Assembly: GCA_033961575.1 (NCBI GenBank)
Contig: CM066729.1
Coordinates: 30,724,501-30,788,500, forward strand
Direction: 5' to 3'
From: Aselliscus stoliczkanus
Lineage: Eukaryota > Chordata > Mammalia > Chiroptera > Hipposideridae
Length of the DNA: 64,000 nt
Shown piece after piece: positions 23,180-32,489 of this stretch (positions are counted from its first letter, which is position 1; the number at the start of each line of letters is the position of its first letter). Both the position numbers and the translations under genes were made by a program. The notes beneath the pieces are model-generated. The model searched no databases. It was not told the DNA's origin and saw only the letters and a program-made list of their open reading frames with translations.

Positions 23180-23291
23180 TGGGGGCCGGCCGTGTGGCTC
23201 GGTGTTTAAGAGCTGGCTTGGGATGCCAGTGGCCCCGGTTCAGGTCCCACACATGAAGGCCAGTAACACTGCCCTCAAAAAAAAAAAAAAT
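23180..23291 (+). mobile_element. Short tRNA-head SINE
   Basis: 'GGGGGCCGGCCGTGTGGCTC' to 'CACTGCCCTC' plus A-tail. It is followed by a repeat of its 5' flank (TCCTTTTG) and directly by a long SINE of the same head family. Confidence 0.9.
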
Positions 23292-23298
23292 CCTTTTG

Positions 23299-23763
23299 GG
23301 GGCCGGCCGAGTGATGTGTTGGTTAAGAGTTGTCTTGGGATGCCAGAGGCCCCGGTTCTGATACCACATATGAGGGCCAGTGACCCTGCCCTCTACAGCT
23401 AAGATGGTGAACAACAGCTCCACCTGGAGCTGGGCTGCTGTGAGTCCCCTTGACGACATAGCTGCAGCCCCTGCTGCAGTGGGCTGCCGTAGACTACAGT
23501 GAGTGGCCGGGAGCCAGAGTGAACGGCTGGCAGAATGTGAGCTGCCAAGAGCCTCTATGAGTGGCCGTCCAAAGGCTGACGACCAATCTGCCTCACCTGA
23601 GAAGAGCGCAATGACGATACCAACATGTACCAGTGAAGCGATGTCCTCCATAACAAGACTGAAGAACAAAAGGACAGCAACTTGTCTGTTCCCCTTTCCC
23701 GATTCCCCAACACTGTTCGCCTCCCTCAACTCCCCAATAAAATCTTAAAAAAAAAAAAAAAAG
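23299..23763 (+). mobile_element. Long SINE (~430 bp type)
   Basis: The same tRNA-like head is followed by a body ('GGTGAACAACAGCTCCACCT', 'GACTGAAGAACAAAAGGACA') and the tail 'CCCCAATAAAATCTT' with poly(A). The 226-residue minus ORF across 23049-23729 is a translation of this SINE pair. Confidence 0.92.
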
Positions 23764-24076
23764 AAGTCCTCTTGTACTATCTGTTGTTTTGTGGTACCAT
23801 GGGTCTGTAGTGCATTGATTAAAGCAAAAGGCAAAGAAAAGATTATGATTATAAAATTGGAAAATAAAGGACAAATATTTACGTGAGTCCCAAAATATGC
23901 TATCTTGTTTGAAAATACATTTTACATATTTTCGATTCCTTATTGTATCCATGAAAATTACAAGCCAAATTAAAATTTCTGCCATGAGTCCAATTTTAAG
24001 ACTGCATTCTTCCATAAGACTTTTAACACCGCCACCTTGTGGCAGATAAAGGAAACTGTATTTATTTAGAAATTAT

Positions 24077-24508
24077 AGGGCCGGCCGAGTGGCGCGTTGG
24101 TTAAGAGCTGGCTTGGGATGCCAGCAGCCCGGGTTCGGATCCCACATATGAGGGCCAGTGACACTGCCCTCCACAGCTAACAACAGCTCCACCTGGAGCT
24201 GGGATATGCGAGCCCCGGCGACCATGTAGACTGCAGTCCCTGCTGCAGTGGGCTGCCATAGACTCCAGTGAGTGGCCGGCAGCCAGTGGGAGCTGCCAAG
24301 AGCCGCCGTGAGTAGCCGTCCAGCGGCCAGTGACTGATCTGCCTCATCCGGGAAGAGCACAATGATAATACCAACATGGGCCAGTGAAGCAACGTCCTCC
24401 GCAACTAGACTGAAGAACAAAAGGACAGCAACTTGTCTGTTCCCCTTCCCCGGTTCCCCAACGCTGTTCTCCTCCCCCAATTCCCCAATAAAAATCTTTA
24501 AAAACAAA
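24077..24508 (+). mobile_element. Long SINE (~430 bp type)
   Basis: Full head 'GGGCCGGCCGAGTGGCGCGT', body with 'ACAACAGCTCCACCTGGAGC', and terminal 'CCCCAATAAAAATCTTTAAA'. Confidence 0.92.
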
Positions 24509-24539
24509 CGAAATCACCATTATGTGAATAACATCCTTT

Positions 24540-24662
24540 AAAAATTTTATAAATGAAACTATGATAATTCTATTTTCATTTTCAATTTTACTTCAGAGCC
24601 ACATGTAGGTACCCAAAGAGCTGCATGTGGCTCATGAGCCGCAGTTTGCCGACCCCTGGTCT
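24540..24662 (-). mobile_element. hAT-like DNA transposon end
   Basis: The right end 'GTTTGCCGACCCCTGGTC' read in reverse is the 'CAGGGGTCGGCAAACTGCGG' terminus common to hAT-type (Charlie-like) non-autonomous elements. The other end was not located. Confidence 0.6.
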
Positions 24663-24744
24663 AGACAACAAATCATTTCTTGCAGTTTTAATTTTAATTT
24701 CACTTATTATGGGGAAAGCTGAATATATTTTCAAATGTTGAAGA

Positions 24745-25195
24745 GCCTGTATTAGTTTGCTGTAACAAAGTACCACAGAGTGGATGGCTTAAACAAAAAA
24801 ACGTTATTGTCTCCCAGTTCTGGGGCTAGAAGCCTGAGATCAAGGTGTTGGTAGAATTGGTTTCTTCTGAGGCTGTGAGGAAGCATGTGTACCATGCCTT
24901 TTCTCTAGCTTCTGGTGGGTTGCTGGCAATCCTTGGTGTTCCTTGGCTTGGAGAAGTGTATCGCTGTCTTCCTTCTCACATGGTGTTCTCCCTGTGTGTA
25001 TGTCTGTGTCCATATTCTGTCTTTTAATAGTGATACTAGTAATATTGGATTAGCCCCCCACCAACCATATGGCCTCATTTTAATTTGATTACTTCTTTAA
25101 AGACCCTGTTTCCAAGTAAGGTGACATTCTGAGTACTAAGAGTTAAGACTTCAACAAAGGAATTTCAGGAAGACACAATTCAACTCATAACAGAG
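24745..25195 (-). mobile_element. MaLR-type LTR, antisense
   Basis: Opens 'TATTAGTTTGCTGTAACAAA' and 'CCAGTTCTGGGGCTAGAAGC', the reverse complement of the 3' end of the LTR at 1137-1510, and passes through 'TTTAAAGACCCTGTTTCCAA'. Subfamily not assigned. Confidence 0.65.
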
Positions 25196-25228
25196 CCATT
25201 TGTATTTTCTTAAACTGTCATATACAAA

Positions 25229-25308
25229 CGGTCTGACTATTAAGTTCGCGAACTTTCTACCTTGTAAGTAAGTGCACAGTGGAAAGTTTGCGAAGTTAAC
25301 TGTCTGCC
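25229..25308. mobile_element. Mariner-derived MITE (family A ends)
   Basis: An ~80-bp palindrome-like unit: left 'CTATTAAGTTCGCGAACTTT' and right 'AAAGTTTGCGAAGTTAACTG' are inverted copies, and both match the termini of the mariner at 2824-4032. Confidence 0.75.
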
Positions 25309-25393
25309 ATTTTTCATATTTTATCTATTTTTTCCATTGAGCCCTTAAAAATTATTTGTAGGACCTTTTCATATGTTAGAAAAATTGGTTCTC

Positions 25394-25507
25394 GGGCCGG
25401 GCGAGTGGGGCAGTGGTTAAGCACTGGCTTGGAAAGCTGGCGGCCCCGGTTCGGGTCCCACATATGAGGGCCAGTGATACTGCCCTCAAAAATAAAAATA
25501 AAAATTA
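25394..25507 (+). mobile_element. Short tRNA-head SINE
   Basis: Complete head and (A)nT tail. Direct repeats AAAAATTGGTTCTC flank it at about 25380-25393 and 25509-25522. Confidence 0.95.
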
Positions 25508-25739
25508 AAAAAATTGGTTCTCTCTTTAGGGTTGTTAGAAATATTTTTCTGTTTTTCTTTCAAAGTTTTCTTTTTTATAAAGATTTTCCTGAACAGATCA
25601 TTTTTACCTTTTATGTAAATAAGTAACTTTCTTGTTATGGTGCTTCTGAGTTTTTGTATTGCACCCAGAAAAATCTTCCCCACTTTAGTTTTGTTTGTTT
25701 GTTTGCTTTTAGTATTAGTATTTTGTTTTGTTTTTAACT

Positions 25740-26100
25740 TTTATTCATTGAGATTTTTCCTGGTATGAGATGAAGTATAAAGACAACTTTCTGGATGGCT
25801 GCTCAGTTTCCCATTACTATTTATTGAATAATTCATCTTTCTCTAGTTATTTGAAATATTGGTTTTAATATCTACTATGTTCCTATATTTAAGTCTATTT
25901 CTGAATTTTAAAAAATATTGGCTTCAGTGAACTTCTGTTAATGAGTATGTTCTACATTGTTTTAATTAATAATTTATATTTTAAAATCTGGCAGAGTTAG
26001 TGCTCCCTTTCAGAATTTTCATAAATATTCCTGTTTACATTTTTTTCTTTTACAAGATCAACTTGGGGGAATTGACATATTTGTGATATCTTATTTAAGA
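25740..26100 (-). mobile_element. L1 ORF2-region fragment, antisense (probable)
   Basis: T-rich sequence with words such as 'TGGCAGAGTTAGTGCTCCCT' and 'TACAAGATCAACTTGG' that recall antisense L1 ORF2. Weak. Confidence 0.45.
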
Positions 26101-26106
26101 AATATG

Positions 26107-26111
26107 ACTTT

Positions 26112-26158
<47 letters not shown>

Positions 26159-26159
26159 T
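26107..26159. repeat. (TTTA)n microsatellite = SINE tail
   Basis: About twelve TTTA units lie next to the 3' end of the antisense SINE at 26160-26293. On the SINE strand this is an expanded (TAAA)n tail. Confidence 0.9.
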
Positions 26160-26293
26160 AGCTGAGACATCCTGCTACCTGTTGGCGGCTCAACGGCAGC
26201 TCAGCTCAGGCTGGGCATCGAACTGCTGTTGCTCAGAGCTCAGCTCGCACTCTTGAGCGAATTCTTAACCAACTGAGCCACTCGGCCGGTCCT
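26160..26293 (-). mobile_element. Second-family SINE, monomer
   Basis: The reverse complement starts at a tRNA-like head with 'GAGTGGCTCAGTTGGTTAAG' and ends 'GGATGTCTCAGCT'. 'TATGACTTTT' flanks both sides (about 26103 and 26294). Confidence 0.9.
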
Positions 26294-26329
26294 ATGACTT
26301 TTAATTTAAATATCCTTTTGTGTTCAATA

Positions 26330-27360
26330 GCAGCGTTTAAAAAATTTTTGAGGTATATTTTACATATAGTTTAATCCTTGTTTGTGGAGAATTCTATGAA
26401 TTTTGACAAATAAATACAATCCTACAGTCTTATGTAACCACCACTACATTCAAGATATAGCAGTTCTCCATCATTCTTGAAATTTCTCTCATGCCTCTTC
26501 ATAGTCAGCCTTTCCCCTCCCCAGTCCTGGGCAACCACTGACCACTGTTTCATCCTAATGGTTTTGCATCCTTATTCTAAATTGTCACATAATTGAAATC
26601 AGATAGTATAAAGCATTTGAATCTAGCTTTCACTAGGCATAGTGCATTTGAAGTTCATTCACATTGTTGTGTGTGTTTCTTTTTATTGGTGACTGATAAT
26701 CTCTTATATAGATGTACCAGTTATGCACTCACCAGTTAAAGGAACTTTGGGGTTGTTTCCAGTATGGGGCGATTATGAATGCAACCAGAAGCATCTACAT
26801 ACAGGTTTTTCTGTGAATGAAGCTTCATTTCACTTGAGTAAATGCCTAGGAGTGAGATTGCTGGCTGTAGGGTAAGTGTACATATGTTCAACTTTATAAG
26901 AAACTGCCAAGTGTTTTCCAAAATGACTGGACCATTTTGCCTTCTGACCAGGCATGTATTAGTTTCAGTTGTTTTGCTTTCTTGTCAACCTTTGGTATTC
27001 TCATTTTTTTCTTTTTAAATTTTAGCCATTCTAATATAGGTGTGTAGTGGTATCTTGTAGTTTTTAGTTACATTTCTCTTATGATTCGTGATGTTGAACA
27101 TCATTGCATGTGTTTATTTGCTATCCACATATCATCTTTCATGATGCATCTGTGCAAATTTTTGCTTATTTTAAACTGGATTCTTTTCTTTCTTTTTTTT
27201 CTTTTTTTAGCTGAACAATCCTGCCACCTGTTGGCAGCTCAGTGGCAGCTCAGCTCAGGCCGGGCATCGAACTGCTGTTGCTCAGAGCTTGCATTCTTGA
27301 GCGAATTCTTAAACAACTGAGCCACTCAGCCAGCCCTAACTGGGTTCTTTTCTTACCTCG
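26330..27360 (-). mobile_element. L1 3' region, antisense, split by a SINE
   Basis: Antisense L1 3' landmarks are continuous: 'TATGTAACCACCACTACATT', 'GGCAACCACTGACCACTGTT', 'AGTTATGCACTCACCAGTTA', 'CCTAGGAGTGAGATTGCTGG', 'AAGAAACTGCCAAGTGTTTT'. A SINE interrupts it at 27193-27336. Confidence 0.85.
27193..27336 (-). mobile_element. Second-family SINE, monomer
   Basis: Inserted in the antisense L1. 'AACTGG(A/G)TTCTTTTCT' occurs on both sides (about 27174-27189 and 27338-27353). Confidence 0.92.
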
Positions 27361-27379
27361 TTTTGAGAGTTTATGTTCT

Positions 27380-27865
27380 GAGATTACACCGATGTCCCGC
27401 AATAGTATTTAAAGTTTTCTGCACTTTATTTGGACACATTTCTTTTAAAATTTATTATTTAGGTAAATTTCTACTGCAAATATATTTCCATTGTATCTAC
27501 TATATGATACACATACATACATGCTGTGGAAGTGGCCTGTTGGAGTTGCTCGAAAGCAGCAGCCATGTTGAGGGGGCCAGAACTGGTTCCTGAAGGTTAC
27601 TGGGCTCTAGTGGTGAATAAAAATAGACAAATGGCATCCAGCGGTCTGGTGGTGTTACTCTCGTTGACAGAGTGATCTATTTTAATAGTCCAACTTTGCC
27701 AGTGACATTTTCCCACTTAAAACCCGTAAGTCTCTCCTCTTAAATAAAGCATATTACGTATTGCTTGTTCTGATCCCATCTCCCCACTTCCTGATGTGAA
27801 CTTCTAGATTAAAAATGATTGTTGTTTTTTATTTTCATCCCCATCTGACACTGCTTATAGAGAAA
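27380..27865. other. Intergenic, no feature recognised
   Basis: No exon or repeat named. Confidence 0.35.
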
Positions 27866-27869
27866 GGCT

Positions 27870-28010
27870 CTTGCCTCCACTTAACCTGGCTAGCTCCTGA
27901 GTCAGTCAGGAGATCCTCCTTCCTCCAAGAAGCCTTCCCCAACAACTCTTCTCCTCCCTGTCTGGATTAAGACTCGTCGTCCTCTTTGCTCCATTAATCC
28001 ATTTATTCAT
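27870..28010 (+). mobile_element. L2-like fragment
   Basis: 'CTCCTTCCTCCAAGAAGCCT' followed by 'TCCCCAACAACTC' resembles the L2 3' region. Confidence 0.45.
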
Positions 28011-28025
28011 GTAAATAATATTTGT

Positions 28026-28419
28026 GGGCCAGCTGAGTGACTCAGTTTGTTAAGAGCCGAGCTCTGAGCAACAGATTCACCTGTTCAATTCCCACATGGG
28101 CCAGTGAGCTGCACCCGAGCTGAGCTGCCAACAGATCGTAGGATGGCTCAACTGTTGAGAGCAGGTGTTCCTAACAAGGTTGCTGGTTCGACTCCCTCAT
28201 GGGATGGTGGGCTCCCACCCACAACTAAGATTGAACACAGCACTTTGAGCTTAGCGACCATGAGCTGCCAACGGTTGGCCAGGTGGCAACTGGAGCTGAG
28301 CTAGCTGTGCCCTCTACAACTAAGATTGAAGGACAACTTGACTGTTTGCCTTCCCCAACTCCCCAATACTGTTTCCCTTCCCCAATTCCCCAATAAAATC
28401 TTTAAAAAAAATAAAAAAT
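28026..28419 (+). mobile_element. Dimeric tRNA-derived SINE (Rhin-1-like, long form)
   Basis: Two tandem tRNA-like heads ('GAGTGACTCAGTTTGTTAAG' and 'GGATGGCTCAACTGTTGAGA'), body with 'ACAACTAAGATTGAAGGACA', and the tail 'CCCCAATTCCCCAATAAAAT'. Same layout as 1683-2113. Confidence 0.88.
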
Positions 28420-28483
28420 GGTGCTCTGTGTTCCAGGCAATGTGATACATGGTTTCTGCTATAGTTTAGTGATGTATAAATTT

Positions 28484-28909
28484 TTTAAAAAAAAGATTTT
28501 ATTGGGGAACTGGGGAAGGGGAACAGAGGAGTTGCTGTCCTTTTGTTCTTCAGTCTAGTTGTGGAGGACCTCGCTTCACTGGCCCATGTTGGTATCATCA
28601 TTGTGCTCTTCCCAGGTGAGGCAGATGGGTCACCAGTCACTGGACGGCCACTCATGGCGGCTCTTGGCAGCTCACGCTGGCTGCCCGCCACTCATAGTAG
28701 CTTATGGCATTCCACTGCAGCACAGGCTGCAGCCTACGTCATTGCCTGAGACTCAAGGCAGCTCAGCTCCAGGTCGAGCTTGTTGTTCACCATCTTAGCT
28801 GTAGAGGGCAGTGTCACTGGCCCTCTATGTGGGATCCGAACTGGTGGTCCTGCTGCTCAGATCTGGCGTCCCAAGCCAACTCTTAACCAAAGCACCACTT
28901 GGCCAGCTC
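28484..28909 (-). mobile_element. Long SINE (~430 bp type)
   Basis: Full-length antisense copy. The direct repeat TAGTGATGTATAAAT lies at 28467-28481 and 28910-28924. Confidence 0.93.
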
Positions 28910-29239
28910 TAGTGATGTATAAATCTTAATTGTGAACTTAAATTGCTCTAAGAAAAAGGAGTGGAGTTCTATGAGAGCTTTTAATGAAGGAATTTGACTT
29001 AAGCAGTAAGTGCAGGGTTCTCTTAATAAGTTATGCATAAACTGAGGAATGAATAAAGAAAGGGGGAAGGGGAGATTGCAGCAGAGAGAACAAAGTTAAA
29101 GGTCTCATGAAAGGAGGAGCTGAAAAGCTAGTTCAGTGGAACCAGGGCAGAGAAGAGTTGGTATGTGTGAGAAAAATAGCTGGAGAAGGCAGCATGGGTC
29201 AGAAAACGAAAGGTCATGGCTGTGTTAATGATTTGGGCT

Positions 29240-29525
29240 TAAATCAAGGACATTTGAATGCTAACTAGACATTGGCTATTAAGGAATTGTTAATTTTTAA
29301 AAGGGTAATGGTACTGTAGTTATGCTTTTTAAAAAAAGTTAATTTTTTAAGAGATACATAATGAAATCTCTAGGATTTGCTTCCAAATAATCCAAGAGAG
29401 ATGGGAAAGGTGGGTGGGCCAGAGATGAAACAAGACTGACCACATGTTGACAGTTGAAAATGGGTGCTTGATCTATGAGGATTATTTTAATTTTGCACGT
29501 GCTTGAAATTTCCAATAACTAAACC
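29240..29525 (+). mobile_element. L1 3' end fragment, sense
   Basis: 'GGTAATGGTACTGTAGTTAT', 'CTCTAGGATTTGCTTCCAAA', 'GAGATGAAACAAGACTGACC' and 'CTTGAAATTTCCAATAACTA' follow the known L1 3' terminal order. A related copy is at 52440-53100. Confidence 0.7.
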
Positions 29526-29605
29526 AAGAGAAAAAAGGTGGGTTTTTATTCTAAGAATGGTGAGAAGATATGAAATGTTGAAATTAACAATGTTGTCACA
29601 ATCAG

Positions 29606-30065
29606 GGCCGGCCGAGTGGTGCATTGGTTAAGCGCTGGTTTTGGGATGCCAGCGGCCCCGGTTCGGATCCCACATGAGGGCCAGTGACACTGCCCTCTAC
29701 AGCTAACAACAGCTCCACCTGGAGCTGGGCTGTGGGAGCCCCGGTGATGGTGTGGGCTGCAGCCCCTGCTGCAGTGGGCTGCCATAGGCTGCAGTGAGTG
29801 GCCCACAGCCAGCGTGAGCGGCTGGCAGCCAAGTGTGAGCTGCCAATAGCCACGATGAGCGACCATCCAGAGGTCAGCGACCGGTCTGCCTCATCCGGGA
29901 AGAGCGCAATGACGACACCAACATGGGCCAGTGAAGCGAGGTCCTCCACAACTAGACTGAAGAACAAGAAGACGGCAACTTGTCTGTTCCCCTTCCCCGA
30001 TTCCCCAACGCTGTTCCCCTCCACCAATTCCCCAATAAAATCTAAAAAAAACAACAAAAAAAAAC
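29606..30065 (+). mobile_element. Long SINE (~430 bp type), well preserved
   Basis: Complete from 'GGCCGGCCGAGTGGTGCATT' to '(A)nC(A)n' tail. The 20-bp direct repeats at 29586-29605 and 30066-30085 are identical, so this insertion is comparatively recent. Confidence 0.96.
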
Positions 30066-30085
30066 AACAATGTTGTCACAATCAG

Positions 30086-31060
30086 ATTTGATATTTAGAA
30101 AGCTCATTCTGCCTTCAGACACAGACATCAGGTTGGAAGGGGGCCAGAGTGGCTGAGGCATACCATTTTAGTAGAATTTTGCAATGGTTCAAAAAAAGGG
30201 ATGATGGTTGGACTAAAGAGTAAAATACGGAAATAGCGAAAGGATGCAAGATCCATTTTGGAGAACTTTTAAGAGTGATGGGAGATGACACTCATGGAGA
30301 TGGCGAACAGTGCAAGAGGATGTGTTTGGGGGAAGGAGAGGAAGATGACGGGCTTAGCCTTGGACAAGCTGAGATGTGGTTGCCTTTTAGACATCGAGTG
30401 GAAATTTCAAGGAGGCAGTATGGAGATTTTAGAGAAAGCTGATACCAAATTGGGAACCAGTGCCATGTCATAGCTGATCACTGAAATATAACCATTGTTA
30501 GCTTTGCATAGATTAAAGAGAATTTGGTGTGAGAAACCCCTTAAATGTCTAATGATCAGGGACAAGGATTTGCTAGAAAGGAGATAAAATGATGGTTAGG
30601 TGGAGGCTTGGGGAAGGAGGTAGCAATGGTCAGAAGAGGAAAAACAATGTTATGAAAATCTAGAAGGGAGTGGTCAAGTGTCAATTATTTCTGAGGGTCA
30701 AGATAGAGTCAAAAATTGTCCATTTAGTGACATATAGGCAATGCTTTATGGAGCAATAGGGGCAATGAGATTGTATGGGTTGAGAAGTGAATGAGACTTG
30801 AGCAGTTGGAGGGAGCACACTTCTAAGAACTTTGGCTGGTGGTAAGGGTAGGGTAGGGTAGCAGCTGGAAGGTGAGTATCGCACTTTTGTTTTTAAGATG
30901 GGAAAAATCACACTGAGGAGCAGTAGTTAATATAAAGGAGAAAAGCTGTAATTCATAGTGTGAGGTTTCTGAGAAGAGATAGCATTCAAGACAATGGGAC
31001 TGCCTTAGTTGTAAGGAAAGGCATCTCCTCTAGTGGAGCAGGAAGTGGATGAGTGACATG
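30086..31060. other. Intergenic, probable old repeat, unnamed
   Basis: Purine-rich plus strand with phrases like 'GGACAAGCTGAGATGTGGTT' that recall an old mammalian interspersed repeat. (GTAGG)n-like 'GGGTAGGGTAGGGTAG' near 30846. No gene seen. Confidence 0.35.
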
Positions 31061-31061
31061 C

Positions 31062-31280
31062 GAAGTCTGGCAATTAAATTCACAAACTTGTAGCAATGGT
31101 TAACATTTTTTGATATCAGAGGGATCATTCATTATGAATTTGTACCAACTGCACAATTAACCAGCTTGACTATTTGGAAGTGCTGAAAGGCTGCATGAAA
31201 AATTCAGACGACCTGAACTTTTTGCCAACAATTCATTGGTCTTGCATCAAGACAGTGCACCAACTGACATCTTTGCCACC
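31062..31280 (+). mobile_element. Mariner fragment (family A), internally deleted
   Basis: The left end 'GGCAATTAAATTCACAAACT' matches the terminus of the 2824-4032 element. It is followed by 'GATATCAGAGGGATCATTCA' and 'GACCTGAACTTTTTGCCAAC', which are the reverse complement of 3300-3170 in that element. The region between is missing. Confidence 0.8.
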
Positions 31281-31699
31281 TCCCCACCACTGAAACTGGA
31301 ATCTACTAAGAATGAGGGTGAAGCAGAGAGATGGGGGCTTGAAAGAAGTTGAACTCTGAATAGTTGAACCATCTTTAGTCGGAGGTAGTGAATTTAAAAG
31401 ATAGCTAAACTTTTTATGTGCTCCATCAAATGCTCTGATGCAGTCTGATGGGACTGCAAGTCTATCACATACATCTATCGTTGTACTTACTGTTTTTTAC
31501 TTATCCATTTATGGTTGTTTCTCACAGTAAACTAAGCGGAGGGCTAGTGCTACATTTTTATTGGCTTCATATTCCTAGCTCCACATTTAATGCCTAGCCC
31601 AATGTGGTTTCTCAGATATCTGTCAACTGTCCACGCGGAATAAAGCTTCTGCCTTTATTTGCAGCAAAAGTTAAAGGGAATTCCCCTTAGCTGCTGTGC

Positions 31700-31885
31700 A
31701 TATTTACCTAGGATTAGTCTAAGTGTTTATATACCTCACTTAAGCCATAAAATAACCCACTGAGGTAGACTATTTTCCAGATGAAGAAACAGAAGCAGAG
31801 GTAAAATAACTTTACAAGATCCCACAGGACTTAAATGGCAGAGATATGATTTGAAGCCTGATAATCTATCAAAGGGGCCACTGTA
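31700..31885 (+). mobile_element. MIR element
   Basis: 'AATAACCCACTGAGGTAGAC', 'TTTTCCAGATGAAGAAACAG', 'CAAGATCCCACAGG', 'GATATGATTTGAAGCCTG' give the MIR core in order. Confidence 0.8.
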
Positions 31886-31889
31886 TGAA

Positions 31890-32213
31890 TTTGTACCCAA
31901 TGCCTCTGTATCAGCAAAAGAATGGGTCAACACTGTGGTGACGCTCAGAATCAGTGAGTGGAACTAGATGAAACTGAGAGTTCCTTGTGCTTGTTCCTAA
32001 GTACGTCTAGCAATTACAAATTTGTGTAATTGCCACTGAGGCAGAAGAAAGCTTCTGTAATTATTTTAACCAATAAATACTGACTGCAACATCAATGACT
32101 AAAAAGTTGTTCTAATAATTTCATACAATAGATAGGCTGACTAAAAGAGCAATCACTTTCCTTTGAAATTTGGATACTTTCTTTATAAAACAACTATTAT
32201 GATGCAGTTATTT
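31890..32213. other. Intergenic, no feature recognised
   Basis: Nothing supported. Confidence 0.35.
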
Positions 32214-32214
32214 C

Positions 32215-32346
32215 TTTTTTTTAGCTGAGCCATCACAGGCAGCTTAATGGCAACTGAACTGGGGCTGGCATCAAACAACCGTTGCTCAGAGCTCAGCTTG
32301 CACTCTTGAGCGAGCTCTTAACCAATTGAGCCACTCGGCCAGCCCC
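32215..32346 (-). mobile_element. Second-family SINE, monomer
   Basis: Antisense head at the right end ('GAGCGAGCTCTTAACCAATT'). 'TATGAT(G/A)CAGTTATTTC' flanks both sides (32198-32214 and 32346-32362). Confidence 0.9.
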
Positions 32347-32372
32347 TATGATACAGTTATTTCATTTTAGCT

Positions 32373-32476
32373 TTTTTTTTTTGAGGGCAGATGTCTCTGG
32401 CCCTCATATGTGGGACCGAACCGGGGCCACTGGCTTCCCAAGCCAGCGCTTAACCACAACGCCACTCGGCCGGCCC
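32373..32476 (-). mobile_element. Short tRNA-head SINE
   Basis: Antisense copy ending 'CACTCGGCCGGCCC'. The flank 'ATACAGTTATTT' recurs at about 32478-32489, matching the duplication of the preceding SINE. Confidence 0.92.
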
Positions 32477-32489
32477 AATACAGTTATTT

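Noticed and set aside
23049..23729. 226-residue minus ORF, and similar ORFs at 29602-30057, 34470-34922, 53872-54270
   Set aside because: They translate the long SINE; recurring peptides such as 'SVTGPHMWDPNRGRW' come from the tRNA-like head, not from a gene family.
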